From assembly GCA_028564925.1 (NCBI GenBank), contig CM053034.1, positions 156,709,548 to 156,773,547 of the forward strand: a stretch of DNA of 64,000 nucleotides, written 5' to 3'. Each line of letters opens with the position of its first letter. The stretch's first letter is position 1. Below the pieces are notes generated by a model. The model saw nothing but the letters and a program-made list of their open reading frames with translations, had not been told where the DNA came from and searched no databases. Shown here in pieces: positions 21,841 to 33,914 of the stretch. This DNA is from Lithobates sylvaticus. Lineage: Eukaryota; Chordata; Amphibia; Anura; Ranidae. The translations under genes were made by a program, and so were the position numbers.

Positions 21841-22343
21841 AAAATAATAAAATGAAACTCTTCCATTACATATGATTTGTGGACTGAATGAAAAAACTGA
21901 TTCCTCTATCCACACAAATTAGGTGGATGGAGGTATTCACTCCCTCCTTTGGGGGAGGGCGCCAGAGAATCTGGCCATTTCCGGGCCAAAGAATTTCCTG
22001 TGTGGTGAATCAACAGATCGCCCAACTCTGTGGAGGGGGCAGAGATCCCACTGACTGGGGGAGGGGGGGGGGTAATAGAGTGTTTCTCCTGCCTGGGACA
22101 GTTGGCCACAGTTCAGTGTGAATAAATGTGTCCAGGTTTCATGCAGTCTGAAACCCAGACACATGGTTCAAAACCCGGACGGTCCGGGTGAATCCTGGAC
22201 AGGTGGCAACCCCAGGACCATCTAGTCACACCTCCCCTTCTGTGCGGCATTTACTTATTGGTTTTAGCAGTGTAGATTTATTGCCCTCCAAGCATCTGCT
22301 ACAGACTAAACCTTGTTTTTATGGGCTTACTTAAGCACACCCC
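21841..22343. other. Probable repeat remnant, no gene
   Basis: aacccggacggtccgggt at 22170 is a short palindrome next to gaatcctggacaggtggcaac. Otherwise unassigned. Confidence 0.4.
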
Positions 22344-22628
22344 CATGTGAAGGCCATGTTTTGCCTGCATGGGATGCATGAATGAATGGTCCATGCATCC
22401 TGTGCAAGCAGTCCTATTCATGCCAATTGGGACACAGCAGCTGTAAATTTGACCTCCTTGTGGGTGCGTGTGTGTACAGGCCCACTGTCTGTGCTCCGGG
22501 ACCCACGTCCCACACCGATGGTAAAGTGGGACCAGCTGCTGTGTCCATGGAGCCGCTGTGTAGGACTGCCAGCACGTGGATGCACGGAATACCTGTGCAT
22601 CCTGCGCGGGCAGAACACAGCCTACATG
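22344..22628. repeat. Foldback repeat (gcatgggatgcatg)
   Basis: Left arm gtgaaggccatgttttgcct through gggacacagcagctg pairs with the right arm cagctgctgtgtccatgg through gtgcatcctgcgcgggcag. Open frames inside it (for example 22382-22654) are by-products of the palindrome. Confidence 0.7.
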
Positions 22629-23610
22629 TTGCCAAGTATGCTTTTTGTAAATGAAGGCTTTGCTAAAACCTTATGGGATGGCTGAAATATATAGTTCTGC
22701 AAAAATGTTTAAAGGAGCTAAAGTTTATAGAAGTTTGTATTGGGGTTATAGAGTAATTGTGTGCAGGAGCATTAATAATTAAAATATCATTATGGTATAG
22801 TAATTGTTAATATTGCTACTACAAATATACCGGTAACTCTTCTTCCCAACTGCTACTAGTCTACTACACAAGTGTTTTTTTTTTTAGGATTTTTTCTATT
22901 GGATAGATACTTCCTTCTTTCCTGTCCTTGTATGGACACAGTATTAAAAATGTGACAACACTTTCAAATACTCTCCATTGCAGATTGAAATGCCTTTTGA
23001 AAATTAGGTTATTTTAGCATATAATTTTAAATTTTTAGTACAAAGAAGTACTTATATTGTTGCACTGGTACTGAAATATATTCTTTGCATCGTACATTTT
23101 GTACCAGAGGATTGCTGTGCTCATATGGATAGAAGTGTAAAGAAGGCCACTGGCTATGCTGGGAAATCTGTGAGTTGTTTTTTTTTAGTACAGACAGCCT
23201 GGTAGCATTCAGCAGCTGCTGTTCAAGGCCTAGGAGACGATACGAACATGATGATCAGTACAAATTGCTGAGGTAGACTACAAAATAGTATACTTCCAGC
23301 TGGGAGAGGATACATATGTACAGCCCAGAGGGGTTATCTGGAATGGAGAGATCGAGATACGCGATTTGTCAGAATGGACGGTGCCTTTCAGCGGCAATGC
23401 TTACATTTATATTTGGGCTTTACCAGGCTAATAATTGCATTTTATGTAATCTAATTTATGGTTAAATATAGACTTAGCAGTCACCGTGAGTGTGTGTTTA
23501 GAGATCATGCACAGACCACACAAGTCAGCCTGCACGTCTAACATTACAGTCAACTAACATGAAGACAAAAACATAGAAAGTGTATGTCACATGATCCCTG
23601 TCAAGTGTTC
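22629..23610. other. No feature recognised
   Basis: Unique-looking AT-rich DNA up to the probable solo LTR. Confidence 0.55.
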
Positions 23611-23614
23611 TATA

Positions 23615-24501
23615 TGTAGCGCACCCCTGTAAGAACCGCTGGTTGATGCAGTCCTGTTTCTCCACACAGCCAGGCACCCAGCATTTTGCTCACACTTCCA
23701 TTGGCTGCAAAGAACAGCCCAAGGTTTCTTTTGGGGGGGGGGGGGTTATTGGGAATGATGAACTGGGATAGGGAGAAGGAGCATGGGATACCCCAATAAA
23801 CTGTACAACTGAATAACTTGAGGACTCCTCAACTTTCTGGCTGCAGAGTACAAAAAGGAAAGTCCCACAGGATCTCTATGCTGATGGTGACTAGCACTGC
23901 AACCAGAGTCTAAAAGCTCTGTAACTCTTCAGCACTGGGGTCGCTTGCTCACAGGATCATAGGCTGCCTCCTGACGATATCCACCAGACTCTTCCTAGTG
24001 AGGGAGATGTAGACTCACATCACCATAGGACAGCTGGACTCTTTCCCACCAACTTCCTCCTGGCTCTCTCCAGTCAGCTTCCCTGACCCAACTTGATCCT
24101 TGGACTGAAGCTTGAGAATAGGCTCCCCAAACTAAGCCTAACTGGGACCTTGGTGTCTTCCTAAAGGCTTATTCCAGAAGTCTGCCCCAGGGGTCTTCTG
24201 CAGCTGGACTGGACCCAGGAACTCTGCTCCCTGCTGATCAGGCATCAGGCTATTTATGGGCTCTCTCACCACCAACTGGACATATCTCCTTAGGGATAGG
24301 CTGGTGTCCCATAAATATTCAGGTTGCATGCCCTGTTCTTCCTCCCACTATAACTCTAGAATCCTCTATAAGACAGAGGGAAGTAACAGAGCAGCAGCCT
24401 GTAAGATACTGAGCAGCCCTAATTAATCAACCCCTGCTCCTCTGATTAGGAGCCAACTAAATGTACCTAGCAGCCCACTAAACTTCTTGGAGGGTGCTAC
24501 A
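23615..24501. mobile_element. Probable solo LTR of a retrovirus-like element
   Basis: 887 bp beginning TGTAGCGCACCC and ending GGGTGCTACA, with the short inverted TG...CA ends of LTRs and a 4-bp flanking repeat TATA (23611-23614, 24502-24505). An AATAAA lies near 23803. No internal region or second LTR is seen in the window, so it is read as a solo LTR. Family uncertain (a Ty3-like LTR is possible). Treated as a fossil. Confidence 0.5.
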
Positions 24502-24505
24502 TATA

Positions 24506-25223
24506 CACAGTAAATGTGTCCAACCTATGAGCTAAACCAACATTTTGTGTAAGCTTACGAAATATTAAAAAAAAGTGAGAATTTTACCTTTACAGTCTCA
24601 TTAGGTAAATGAAAAAGAAAATTGAATTAAATAGGAATTCCAGTATAACTGTAAAGCAGGAGCTGATGCATTCGCCAATTATAATCTGTATGCTGGTGTT
24701 CTGCATTCATTTACTATTCTATCTCAGATAGAGTTCATATGTTCTCCCCATGTCTGCAATTCTCCTGACTGATAAGGTTTTACAGCACGACATAAAACAC
24801 AAGTTGGCAGGTTGACTATTTTGGGACCAGCATCCATTGTGATGACACTGCAGGTTGACACGAGCAAAAAAATTAAAACTCTAACAATAAGAACAGGATG
24901 TGTAATATAGACATTTTATGCCAGAAATAGGAGTTTGAGAAGAAAAGATACGACAAGGGATTTGGGCCCAAGCAAGAGAACATTTTTTAGTTACTTTTTT
25001 TAAGTGGTAATAAATCCAAAACTAAAAATATAATATATTGCAGCTTACCAATCATTAGATGTGGTGGCTTCATTTGTTTTCCTGTTTTAGGGTTTTTCCC
25101 TCAGTTTTTTACCTGGTGTTCTGGCCAGTAACACGCCTACTGTATTAAGGTGCCCCAAGTCTGGATGACGGGGCACAGGGGGCACCTTTGAACAGCAGTA
25201 TTGTAAGTCTGGGGGGAGGAGGT
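24506..25223. other. No feature recognised
   Basis: AT-rich; no open frame of note before the hAT element. Confidence 0.55.
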
Positions 25224-25319
25224 GTTAGATGCAGGACCGTTTTAAGGCAGGGCAAAAGGGGCAACTGCCCTGGGCCCCATCATTGTTGTGGGGCCATTGG
25301 GGCTTGCTTTACAATCCTT

Positions 25320-26095
25320 TCATTCACACTAGTGATCAGTGTGAAGGCCCCCCTTACATTGGTGGTCAGTGTAAATCCCTCTTTACATTGGTGGTTACTG
25401 TGAATGCTCCTATTACATTAGGGGTCAGTGTAAATCCCCATTACATTGGTGGCCAGTGTAGAAACTCCTCTTTATATTGGTAATTGTTAAAAAAAAATCC
25501 AAACTTGCATTTTTGGTCAGTTTTGAATTACATTGGTGGTCCATGTGGAAGCCCCCTTTAAATCGGTGGTGAGTGTAAATCCCCCTTACATTGGTGGCCA
25601 GTGTATAAATCCCCCTTTATTTGCTGTTGATGTAAAATCCCCCATTACATTGGTTGTCAGTGTAAATTCTTCATAACATTGGTGATCAGTGTACATTTCC
25701 CTTTACATTGGTGGTAAGTGCAGAATTGTCCTTATATTGGTGGTCAGTGTAAATCCCCCTTTACATTGGTGGTCAGTGTACCCCCTTACATTGGTGGTCG
25801 GTGTAGAAGTGTCTCCTTGCATTGGTGGTCAGTACAAATCTCCTCGACAATGGTTGTCAATGCAAATTCCCCCATACACGGAGGTCATTGTATATTCCCC
25901 CTTACACTGGTAGTTGGTGTAAATGCTCTAATTACATTGGTGTCAGTGTAGAAATCCCTCTTTCCTATTGGTGGGTGCATAAAATCCCCAATTACATGGT
26001 GGTCAGTGTAAATCCCCCCTCACATTGATGGTCAGTGTAATCCCCCCTCACATTGGTGGTCATTGTAAATTCCCCATTACATTGGTAGAATCTCC
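25320..26095 (+). repeat. Degenerate ~28-bp minisatellite (acattggtggtcagtgtaaa)
   Basis: More than 20 imperfect units built on acattggtggtcagtgtaaa followed by tcccccctt or variants, inside the hAT element. Open frames translating as runs of LVVSVNPP/HWW are an artefact of the unit length. Similar units occur in the 33566, 38107 and 48190 repeats. Confidence 0.93.
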
Positions 26096-26359
26096 ACTAT
26101 ATAGTTGCCAAAGATCTCTAGCTTTGCTCTACAAGATTCCGAATTTGCCACAGTGTATTGCCTCCTAACTAATCACATCCCCACACCACTGTTACTGATC
26201 CCATCAACCCCCCCAGCATTGCCACTGACCACCCCCCCCCCTCCCCCAGCATTGCCATTGATCCCAGGAGTTCTAGGATTCCTAGGAATTTTCTGTCCAT
26301 TGATGGGTCCCCTCACCTCCCCAGTCCACGGTGTGCAGGCAGTGAGAAGATGATGTGCT

Positions 26360-26670
26360 GTAACCTTTGACAAAAAAATCAGTGAGCAGTAATGCTGTGC
26401 ACTAACCTCTTGCAACCAATCATTGAGCAGTAAGAATATGCAGTAACCTCTAGGAACCATTTAGTGAGTGGTATAGATGTCCAGTAACCTCTAGCAATCA
26501 ATCAGTGAGCAGTATTGATGTACAGTAATCTCTAGCAACCAATCAACAAGCAGAAGTCGTGTGCTGTAACCTCTAGAAAATAAACAGTGAGCCATAACTT
26601 GTTCTGTAACCTCTAGCAGACAGTCAGTTAGTGGTAATGATACACTGTAACCTCTGGCAACCAATCGCAA
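26360..26670. repeat. Second tandem array (~60 bp; cagtgagcagtaatg)
   Basis: About five units reading roughly cagtgagcagtaatg, then gctgtaacctctagcaacc, then aatca. It occupies the right third of the hAT element and differs in sequence from the first array. Confidence 0.85.
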
Positions 26671-27174
26671 TTGCTACCTAATCTGATTCAGTTAACTGAC
26701 TTTGAGTCTAGCTGCTATTTATTGTATGTCTCAAAGCATGTGAAGAGCGAAATTGCACGGAAGAGGGGGCCCAAGAAAATGTTTGCCTGGGGTCCAGTCA
26801 ATATTAAAGATGGCCCTGGTTAGATGTAGTAGCAGATTTAGACAATGACAGTTTGAAGCTGAACTCCAGCTAATACTTCATAAACAATTACAGTAACAGT
26901 TTTTTTCCTTTGGCATAATGGTTTTACATAAATAAATAAAAGCTGATAGTTGTAAGCACCCCTGCCAGTAGTAAATGGTTTGTGTCAACCTTCTAACTGC
27001 TACATCTGCAGGAGAGCTTGTTCTTTTGTAAAACAATAGACTCACTAGCCACATCACCAGGCAAAAATAGAAGAAAGAAAGCCTGAAAAAAAAAAAACAA
27101 ATGCAGCCATCACATCTAAGATTTGGTAAGCAGCAATATAATAAATGTTTGCTTTTGGGTTTAATACTGCTTTG

Positions 27175-27546
27175 GGCCCCTTTCACACATTGATGTCTGT
27201 TTTAACGGACTCCGCTTGGTCAGCTGGGATCAACAGATTGATCCCTCTCGAGTTGGCGGATGACAGGTCCGTCTCTGCTCACTGTGCTGAGATGGACCTG
27301 TCAGATCTCTGCTCTTCACTATGGGGGATCGGGAAAAAAACAGAGCCGCTTTTCCATTTCCATCCAATCTGATCCACCAGACGGATGCAAAATAGGATCA
27401 CCATCCATCTGGATTTAGTGGATCGGATGTCAGCAGACATGTCACCGCTGACATCCGTTGCTCCATAGAGGTACATAGAAGTCCGTTCAGGTCCACCTGA
27501 AAAACTGACAGGCAGACCCAAACGGTCCACATGTGTGAAAGAGCCC
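27175..27546. mobile_element. MITE, diverged relative of the 14662 element
   Basis: Starts ggcccctttcacacattgatg and ends catgtgtgaaagagccc. Interior blocks such as cggatgtcagc and gacatccg match the 14662 element in inverted order. Right flank is TTA; the left flank is not a clean match. Confidence 0.8.
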
Positions 27547-28046
27547 TTAAGGACAGTTAGTAGTTGTGTATTTGTATCATTTTATTAGAAGTGGGTGAAA
27601 CATGTCAGAAGGTTGTGAGTGATGGGCTGGGTTCAGTTTTTCATTCACCTTATACTGGACCGGAATACAGTGTGCGGCGGTATCTGCATACTATATTACT
27701 TTATTAGAAGTTTTACATTGTAAGCTTCCCCAGGTAAAGTTTTCTATTTTCCCTAAATCCCTAGGCAATGCTGGTGATCCTGTATATAAATACAGCAAAT
27801 AATAAGAAACAAGTTATACTGTTAATGGTTTTACCAACTGTTTCCCCTTGACTGGAGAGCAGCTAATATACAAAGCAACTTCACAAAACCCTCACAAACC
27901 ATCCATGGGCCTGTGTGCACCTTCTATAATACATCAAAATCAAGAGAAAATGTAACTAGACTAGGACTCACCGCCACTCGACCCCCGATGTCCTCAGCTG
28001 TCAGTGCAGATGTGGTGCACGCTACCAGCCTTCCACCATAGATAAA

Positions 28047-28153
28047 AATACTTCAAGTGGCACACGTCCTCAGGATCCAAAACATTTTTTTTTTAGTCAT
28101 GGTTAAAAAACATAAGTCCCAATGTTTACGTGTTTCTGCCCAATACAGGCCTT
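28047..28153 (-). repeat. SINE-like repeat, minus copy of a facing pair
   Basis: aaaatacttcaagtggcaca through gtttctgcccaatacaggcc is the reverse complement of 29662-29770. No A/B boxes were recognised, so the SINE label is only a suggestion based on size and a terminal ataaagccctttt. Confidence 0.6.
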
Positions 28154-28164
28154 AGTCATAGTAT

Positions 28165-28330
28165 TATGACTAAAGCCTAGTACACACGATCAGAAAATGA
28201 TCGTTAGTAAACAGCTTTCAAGAGCCGATCACAACAGTTCATCCACAATTATCCGAAGGGACAAACACGAAAATTATTCATGTACGATACCAGATCGTAC
28301 AATTTTTATTTAATCAGTACAGTTTTAGTC
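28165..28330. repeat. Truncated cacacgatc-type MITE fragment
   Basis: It begins aaagcctagtacacacgatc like the left ends at 9431 and 53652, then continues through gatcgt-rich sequence. No matching right end was found before the element at 28464, so this is a half copy. Confidence 0.5.
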
Positions 28331-28463
28331 TGCAAAAAATCGTAAGAGCAAGACTACGTGTAACCTCGCAAGTAACCTCTTAATTTTCGATATGAGACTA
28401 GCATACAAAAAAAAAAACAGATGATCATTTGTTCAATATTCTTATTGTGTTTACAGGGCTTAA

Positions 28464-29190
28464 CCTCCCTGGCGGTTTTCCCGAGTGTGGCTCGGGGTTA
28501 AATTTCAGTACCATTAGCGGTAACCCCGAGTTACACTCTGGATTGCATTGCAGGATCCTGGTGCGGTATACGCGGGCTCTGTCCTCCGCCCGAAGCCTCT
28601 CTGTGTTGGGCTCCGTTCCCTGCGAGCGTCGTGATGCACGGGGGGCGGAGCCCGGCGGCCAATTCAAAAAAGTGAAAAATCATAATACATACAGTACACT
28701 GTAATTTTACAGATTACATTACTGTATGAAATTATTTCACATCCCTTTTGTTCCCAGTGCTTTGTCCAATGCCTTGCATGCAGTTTTATATTATATATAC
28801 TGTTCTTTCTGCCTGGAAACTTGAGATTGTCCTTGGCAACCAAAAAGTGTCCCTTTACAGCAATAGTGGCTATAGACCAGCTAGAAAACAGCGATAGTAA
28901 ATTAGAACACTTGCATAATTAAGCGATAGTGAATCGTGGGGAAATTTATTTTATTATTATTATATTATTATTTTGTATAATTATTTATATTTATTTATTA
29001 TATTATAATTTATGATTTTGTGTTTCAAACTTCATCATACCCGGGATATCTACTAGACTCTTGGTGGACAGATTTAAGTGTGTTATTGCTAAGAATTACA
29101 GGCCTACAATATAAAACGCCAAATTTTTATGCAAAATAATTGTACCGTTTTGAGATGCAAAAATCTGACATAATCATACCGCCAGGGAGG
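28464..29190. mobile_element. Dispersed DNA element with cctccctggcggt ends
   Basis: 727 bp, starting cctccctggcggttttcccg and ending cataccgccagggagg. TTAA at 28460-28463 on the left; CTAC on the right is a decayed TTAA also used by the next element. The interior goes from CpG-rich (28490-28660) to AT-rich (28930-29020). TTAA with CC termini is compatible with piggyBac-type elements; this is inference. Confidence 0.75.
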
Positions 29191-29194
29191 CTAC

Positions 29195-29657
29195 AGTGAT
29201 TGTAAAGTCTCATTTTGTTTCCTATACAAATAACAAACATGTTATACTTACCTCCTCTGTTGCAGTGGATTTGCACAGAGCAGCCCAGATCCTTCTCTTC
29301 TCAGGTCCTTCTTCTGTGATCCAGGCCCCTCCGTCATATTCAGTGCCCCCAGCTTGCTATTGGGGCACCCGAGCTGAGTCACAGCTCCCTGTGTCCATTC
29401 AGACACGGAGCCCCGACCCGGCCCTGTCCCCTTTTCTCCTAATTATCTAGCTGACGTTGATTGACAGCAGCAGCAGCCAATGGCGCTCCTGCAGTGTCTC
29501 AGCCAATCAGGAGGGAGGATCTCGGACGTCTGAGACACTCGTGGACATCGCTGGACAGGGAGGGACCTCAGGTAAGTGTTAGGGGGGCTGAGGGGGCTGC
29601 TGCACGCAGAAGGCATAGAATGCATTGGGATAAAAACCTTCTGCCTTAATAACTGCT
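29195..29657. mobile_element. TTAA MITE, left flank shared with the preceding element
   Basis: Right end ataactgct then TTAA at 29658-29661. Left end agtgattgtaaagtc follows CTAC (29191-29194), a decayed TTAA that is also the right flank of the 28464 element. Donor-like motifs face both ways: acttacct at 29247-29254 on the minus strand and AGGTAAGT at 29570-29577 on the plus strand. A hairpin (gcagaaggc ... ccttctgc) closes the right end. Confidence 0.65.
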
Positions 29658-29661
29658 TTAA

Positions 29662-29770
29662 GGCCCGCACTGGGCAGAAACGTGTATCTGTTGTGACTTG
29701 TCATGTTTTTTAACCGTGATTAATAAAGCCCTTTTTGGATCCTAAGGATGTATGCCACTTGAAGTATTTT
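29662..29770 (+). repeat. SINE-like repeat, plus copy of the facing pair
   Basis: ggcccgcactgggcagaaacg through ggatgtatgccacttgaag, inverted relative to 28047-28153. The 28464 and 29195 elements lie between the two copies. Confidence 0.6.
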
Positions 29771-29938
29771 TAACAATTTACAGAGAGCAGAGATTTGCAT
29801 ACCGTGAGTTATTCAGGTATGGAATGCTGGGGAAAAGCCGTGGCCCCACTCAGAAAGAAAGATTTAGATTTCTATACATGTACCCAGCAGAGGAATGGTG
29901 AAATTTTAAAGAGTGTGTTTTTAATTTTTTTATGATTA

Positions 29939-30673
29939 CCGTATATACTCGAGTATAAGCCGAGTTTTTCAGCACATTTTTTGTGCTGAAAATGCCCCCC
30001 TCGGCTTAGCACTTTTCAGCAGCAAAGAATGACATTTTCCCAACCGACTTTGGGCCCCCCGTATCTCTTGGTGTGCAAACCCAGTGGAACCCAGTGGAAC
30101 CAGCACTACAACATATCCAAAGATGGGGTTCCTAGCACCAAGTGTTCCTGAGATACGGGGCCCCAAAGTCAGTTCGGAAAATGTCATTTTCTGCTGCAGA
30201 AAAGTGCTTGACATTTTCCGAATTGACTTTGGGGCCCTGTATCTCGGGGGCCACTTGGTGCTAGGAACCCCATTGGATATGTTGTAGTGCTAAGTCCACT
30301 GGGTTTTCACACCAAATTTGGGGTTCCTAGCTCCAAGTGGCCCCAAGATACGGGGCCCCAAAGTCGGTCCACTGTGTCCATCTGCAGCAATGTCATTTTG
30401 GGACCCTTTGGGTTCAGAGACACCAAATTTTGGCTGCAGCTAGGGGGCATCTAGGAACCGTTAACTACTGAGTTTGAAGTTCGGGGGACCTATGGCTGCA
30501 AATGGGCACAGTGAGGCTGCAAATGGGCATTGTTGACCCTCTTTTCCACTTACAGTAGCTGCGCATCTCTCACCCTAGGCTTATACTGTAGTCAATACGT
30601 TTTCCCAGTTTTTTGTGGTGTAATTAGGTGCCTCGGCTTATATTTGGGTCGGCTTATACTCGAGTATATACAG
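29939..30673. mobile_element. TA-flanked MITE (ccgtatatactcgagtataagccgag family)
   Basis: 735 bp; left end ccgtatatactcgagtataa, right end ttatactcgagtatatacag, flanked by TA on each side. Interior has three similar blocks of cccaaagtcggt plus aaaatgtcatttt and a short ggctgcaaatgggc tandem near 30495. The right-end module cttttccacttacagtagctgc is shared with the 36605 element. Confidence 0.85.
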
Positions 30674-31308
30674 TATATGTAGTTTGTTATGAGGCTTCAC
30701 TAGGACCTGAGAAAGGAGTGAAGAGAAGAGACCCTCCATGGGTGGTGTACTAAAAAGTAGGGGAAAAAATCAGGGCAAACTCTGTGTCCACATCCAAATT
30801 AGGTGAGGATGTGTAAGGTATTGTTATGGCTTAGATAGTTTTTTTGCATAGAAGGTTTAGGGAACTTTTCGGGATATCATATTGTGCCACAAATGCCACA
30901 TTTAAGTATTCTTCAATATTCAGGTAAGATATTCATCCAGATAAGATCTGAAATACACAATGCCAAGCTCAGCTTATGGTCTACCTAAGCCCACCCATAT
31001 TCTGCTGAAAGTGAACCAAATTTTGCTAAACCTCATATCTATGGTGGTCTCCAAATACTGAGAACGAAGGCTTCTACATAACAATAGCCTCTTAGATTCA
31101 TACATATAAGTGCAACATCTACTGGATTTAAACTAAAACTACAGCCAAAGCAATCATTTTTTTTACATTTGTAGAGGCTTGCGAAGTTTACATTTTTGGC
31201 AAGCTTTTATTTAAATTTTTGTCCCTGCTGGAAACAATTCCCTATTTATCCTCTCCACAAATCAACAAGGGGACTTTGGGAATTCTCTCAGGGACATTAG
31301 ATAGCAGT
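30674..31308. other. No feature recognised
   Basis: Unique-looking sequence between two repeat clusters. Confidence 0.5.
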
Positions 31309-31770
31309 AAGAACAGTATTCATTTTGACATCAAATTTCGATTTAGTTTTAGTCATAGTCTTTTGACTAAAATGCCATTTTAGTTTTAGTCATATTTTAG
31401 CCATCTGAATTGTTTTAGTTTTAGTTGACTAAAATCTCTAGTACATTTTAGTCGACTAAAATCGAATGGGTTTAGTTCATTGTAATGCATTATTTAAGCA
31501 TTTCGCTAGCATTTCCCAACTCATTATATACTCCTGGAGTAAAAAAATCTAACAACATGTTATTATCTATGGTATTAAGGTTTATACATGCACTACAGAC
31601 ACAGATTTAGCCATTGTGATCTAAAATCAGTGTTCATTGTCAAATGTTGATTTAGTTTTAGTCATAGCCTTTTGACTAAAATGCCATTTTAGTTTTAGTC
31701 GTATTTTAGAATTGTTTTAGTTTTCCTCGTATTTAAGTCGACTAAAATATTGTTAATTTCGTCAGCCAAA
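31309..31770. repeat. Two direct copies of a ttttagttttagtc-rich repeat
   Basis: catcaaatttcgatttag with cttttgactaaaatgcc at 31325-31380 recurs at 31640-31690 (gtcaaatgttgatttag, cttttgactaaaatgcc). Both continue with attttagttttagtc runs and end near gtcgactaaaat. Low-complexity but clearly duplicated. Confidence 0.75.
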
Positions 31771-31962
31771 ATATTTTCATCATTAAATAAACACCAAATA
31801 AATAAAGAGCAATAAAGGCATTAAAGAGAAAGAGAGCTCCAATTCAGTACTGATAGACACTGCAGCCCATTTCAGATCAGTATATCTGTAAATTCTTTAG
31901 CTCTGGTCTGCAGGGAGCATTCAGCAAATACTCTTTTGACATCCATCTGTTCAATGCCTTAA

Positions 31963-32594
31963 AGTGGATGTAAACCCACTCTCATCCTTTCTAAACGACT
32001 GCAATATTGGTTATCTAGAAGGATATACATGCCTCCTGCATGTATACTTATCTGTCAAATGTCTCCCCTCTGTCTGCTAAGAGACCCGAAAATCTGCAGA
32101 TTTTGTGGGTGGGTCTGTTTTCCAGGGCTCAGTGGGTGGAGTCGTGATGTCAGTAGACTCCCCGCCCACCTCTACACTTCCCTTATCAACATGCATTTTC
32201 TCCTGTGTATTTCTTACACTGAACTTCTGTTATGATCACTAACATCCAGTCAAAACCCAGAAAAGTCCCCACATGACTTCAGCATGCCAAATCATGCTGA
32301 GATGTGGAACAGCCAATCCTTGCAGAGCAGCAGAAGAAAGGAGTGGGAGGGAATTAAAAAACAATGCATGTCTCTTAGGCTAGTGCATGAGATATGTAAA
32401 TCACCTGTCACTCACAGCAAGGGGGAGGATTTGACAACGTTATTCTCTGTTTGTCTCACTGAACAATAAAAGAGGATTGCTCAGAGCTGGATTAACTCTT
32501 TGGGGCAAGACTGGGCTCGAATGATAGGAAATCTTATACTTCACATTATGACATCAAAAAAAAAAAAAAAAAAAATGTCGGGTTTACATCCACT
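31963..32594. mobile_element. Kolobok/T2-like MITE, perfect TTAA duplication
   Basis: 632 bp between TTAA at 31959-31962 and 32595-32598. Starts agtggatgtaaacccac, ends gggtttacatccact, perfect over 15 bp. A poly(A) run precedes the right end. No coding capacity recognised. Confidence 0.9.
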
Positions 32595-32598
32595 TTAA

Positions 32599-33258
32599 AA
32601 TAATATTATTGGTATTAAATAATACTCACAATCAGATCTATAATAAAAGGGAAAAAATATGTTTTCTTTTTTAAACATTTACGATGAGCTGCTATGGGGA
32701 ACACAGCTTTTATCCCCATCCCCATTGTTATCGGCCTCAAATTCTTGATTTTTTTAAATGCCAAAATTTACAGACGTTTACAGAAATATACAGAAGTGCT
32801 TTGGTTGTCGGCAATTTATAATAAAAACAGCTTCTATTGCCCAATTATCCCAAGGTACCTGTATACATGTGGAAAGGAAACAGACTCAAACTAGATCATG
32901 CTCAGGGGACAGCCAATCACTAAGATCTGCGGGGTGTTAATTGAGCCTATGACATTTACAGGGCAATATTTTAGTCTCATACCGCCTGCCTTGTTATAGC
33001 ATTCCCTACTGTGTTCTAGGTAATACAGCTCTGCTGAGAGTCACACATTAGTGTGTCTGCCCTGTCATACCATGTAATGCATACTTCTGGATAAGTCGAT
33101 GTGTCCAGGATACGGTAATCTATACCACACAATGTGTTGCTCATTATCTAAAACCCGTTATATTGGGTTGTAAAGTTCAGTATACGTGACTGTCTACATT
33201 AGGTGATTCAGCAAAGCAGAGTGACTTACAAATATGTTTGTATACAGCTGGAATGTGT
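32599..33258. other. No feature recognised
   Basis: AT-rich unique-looking DNA; small frames overlap without support. Confidence 0.5.
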
Positions 33259-33565
33259 TCAAAGGGTAACTCCACTTTTGTGAAACACACATAACAAGTA
33301 AAAAACAATAATATAGCATATACAAGTGCTACACAAACCATATTGAAATTTAACGTTATTAAAAATTACCTTTCCTTTTCAATCTGAGGCTGCTGTAATT
33401 TTCTGTAAAATGCAAGGCAATATGGCATCCTGGATGCCTTCTGTACACAGTTGGTTAATAGAACTTCTCCAGAAATGTAATTTCCTGCTTATGTAATTGG
33501 CTCACTGAATTTCCTAGAAGGTTACAAGTCAGCATTCTCTGCAATAGGAATTATATTCTCTAAGG

Positions 33566-33908
33566 CAGCCTTTCTTAACCTTTTAACCCTAGAGGAACCC
33601 CAAAAATACATTTTCAGGTCTCGAGGAACCCTTACTAAAACCAATTTATCAGGGGTCAATAGGAACAATACCCCTTATACTGGTGGCCAATAGGAAGAAT
33701 GTCCCACTTAAAGTGGTGCTCAGAAGTCCACCCTTAAAGACAGCTAAAAAGATATTTGCTGTCATGCTGCTGGCTTTGCTAAGTGATGCTGAACCTCGAA
33801 CTCTGTAGACACCATCAGAAAGGTGGTACATCAGCCACAGCTCAAGGAACCCCTAGCAACCTCTGGAGGAACCCCAGGGTTCCACGGAACCCTGGTTGAG
33901 AATGGCTG
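33566..33908. mobile_element. hAT-like MITE (cagcctttctcaacc family)
   Basis: Starts cagcctttcttaacctttt and ends ggttgagaatggctg. The 8-bp duplication CTCTAAGG is at 33558-33565 on the left. On the right, CTCTAA (33909-33914) is separated from GG (34350-34351) by the Harbinger MITE at 33915, so the duplication is perfect once that insertion is removed. Interior carries ggaacccc and actggtggccaatagga-like motifs shared with 38107 and 48190. Confidence 0.88.
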
Positions 33909-33914
33909 CTCTAA

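Larger units (their letters stand above)
25232..26818. mobile_element. hAT-like element, 1.59 kb, perfect 8-bp duplication
   Basis: GTTAGATG occurs at 25224-25231 and 26819-26826. The element starts caggaccgttttaaggcagg and ends ttaaagatggccctg. The subterminal blocks actgccctgggcccc and, at the right, ggggcccaagaaaatg extend the inverted ends. Most of the interior is two degenerate minisatellites. No transposase reading frame is visible, so it is non-autonomous. The intact duplication suggests a moderately recent insertion. Confidence 0.88.

Noticed and set aside
25188-26028. Frames of repeated LVVSVNPP / HWW peptides
   Set aside because: Produced by the ~28-bp minisatellite; frame jumps with unit indels and there is no start context.
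25320-26095. CRISPR-like regular spacing
   Set aside because: Degenerate tandem units without unique spacers, in vertebrate DNA.
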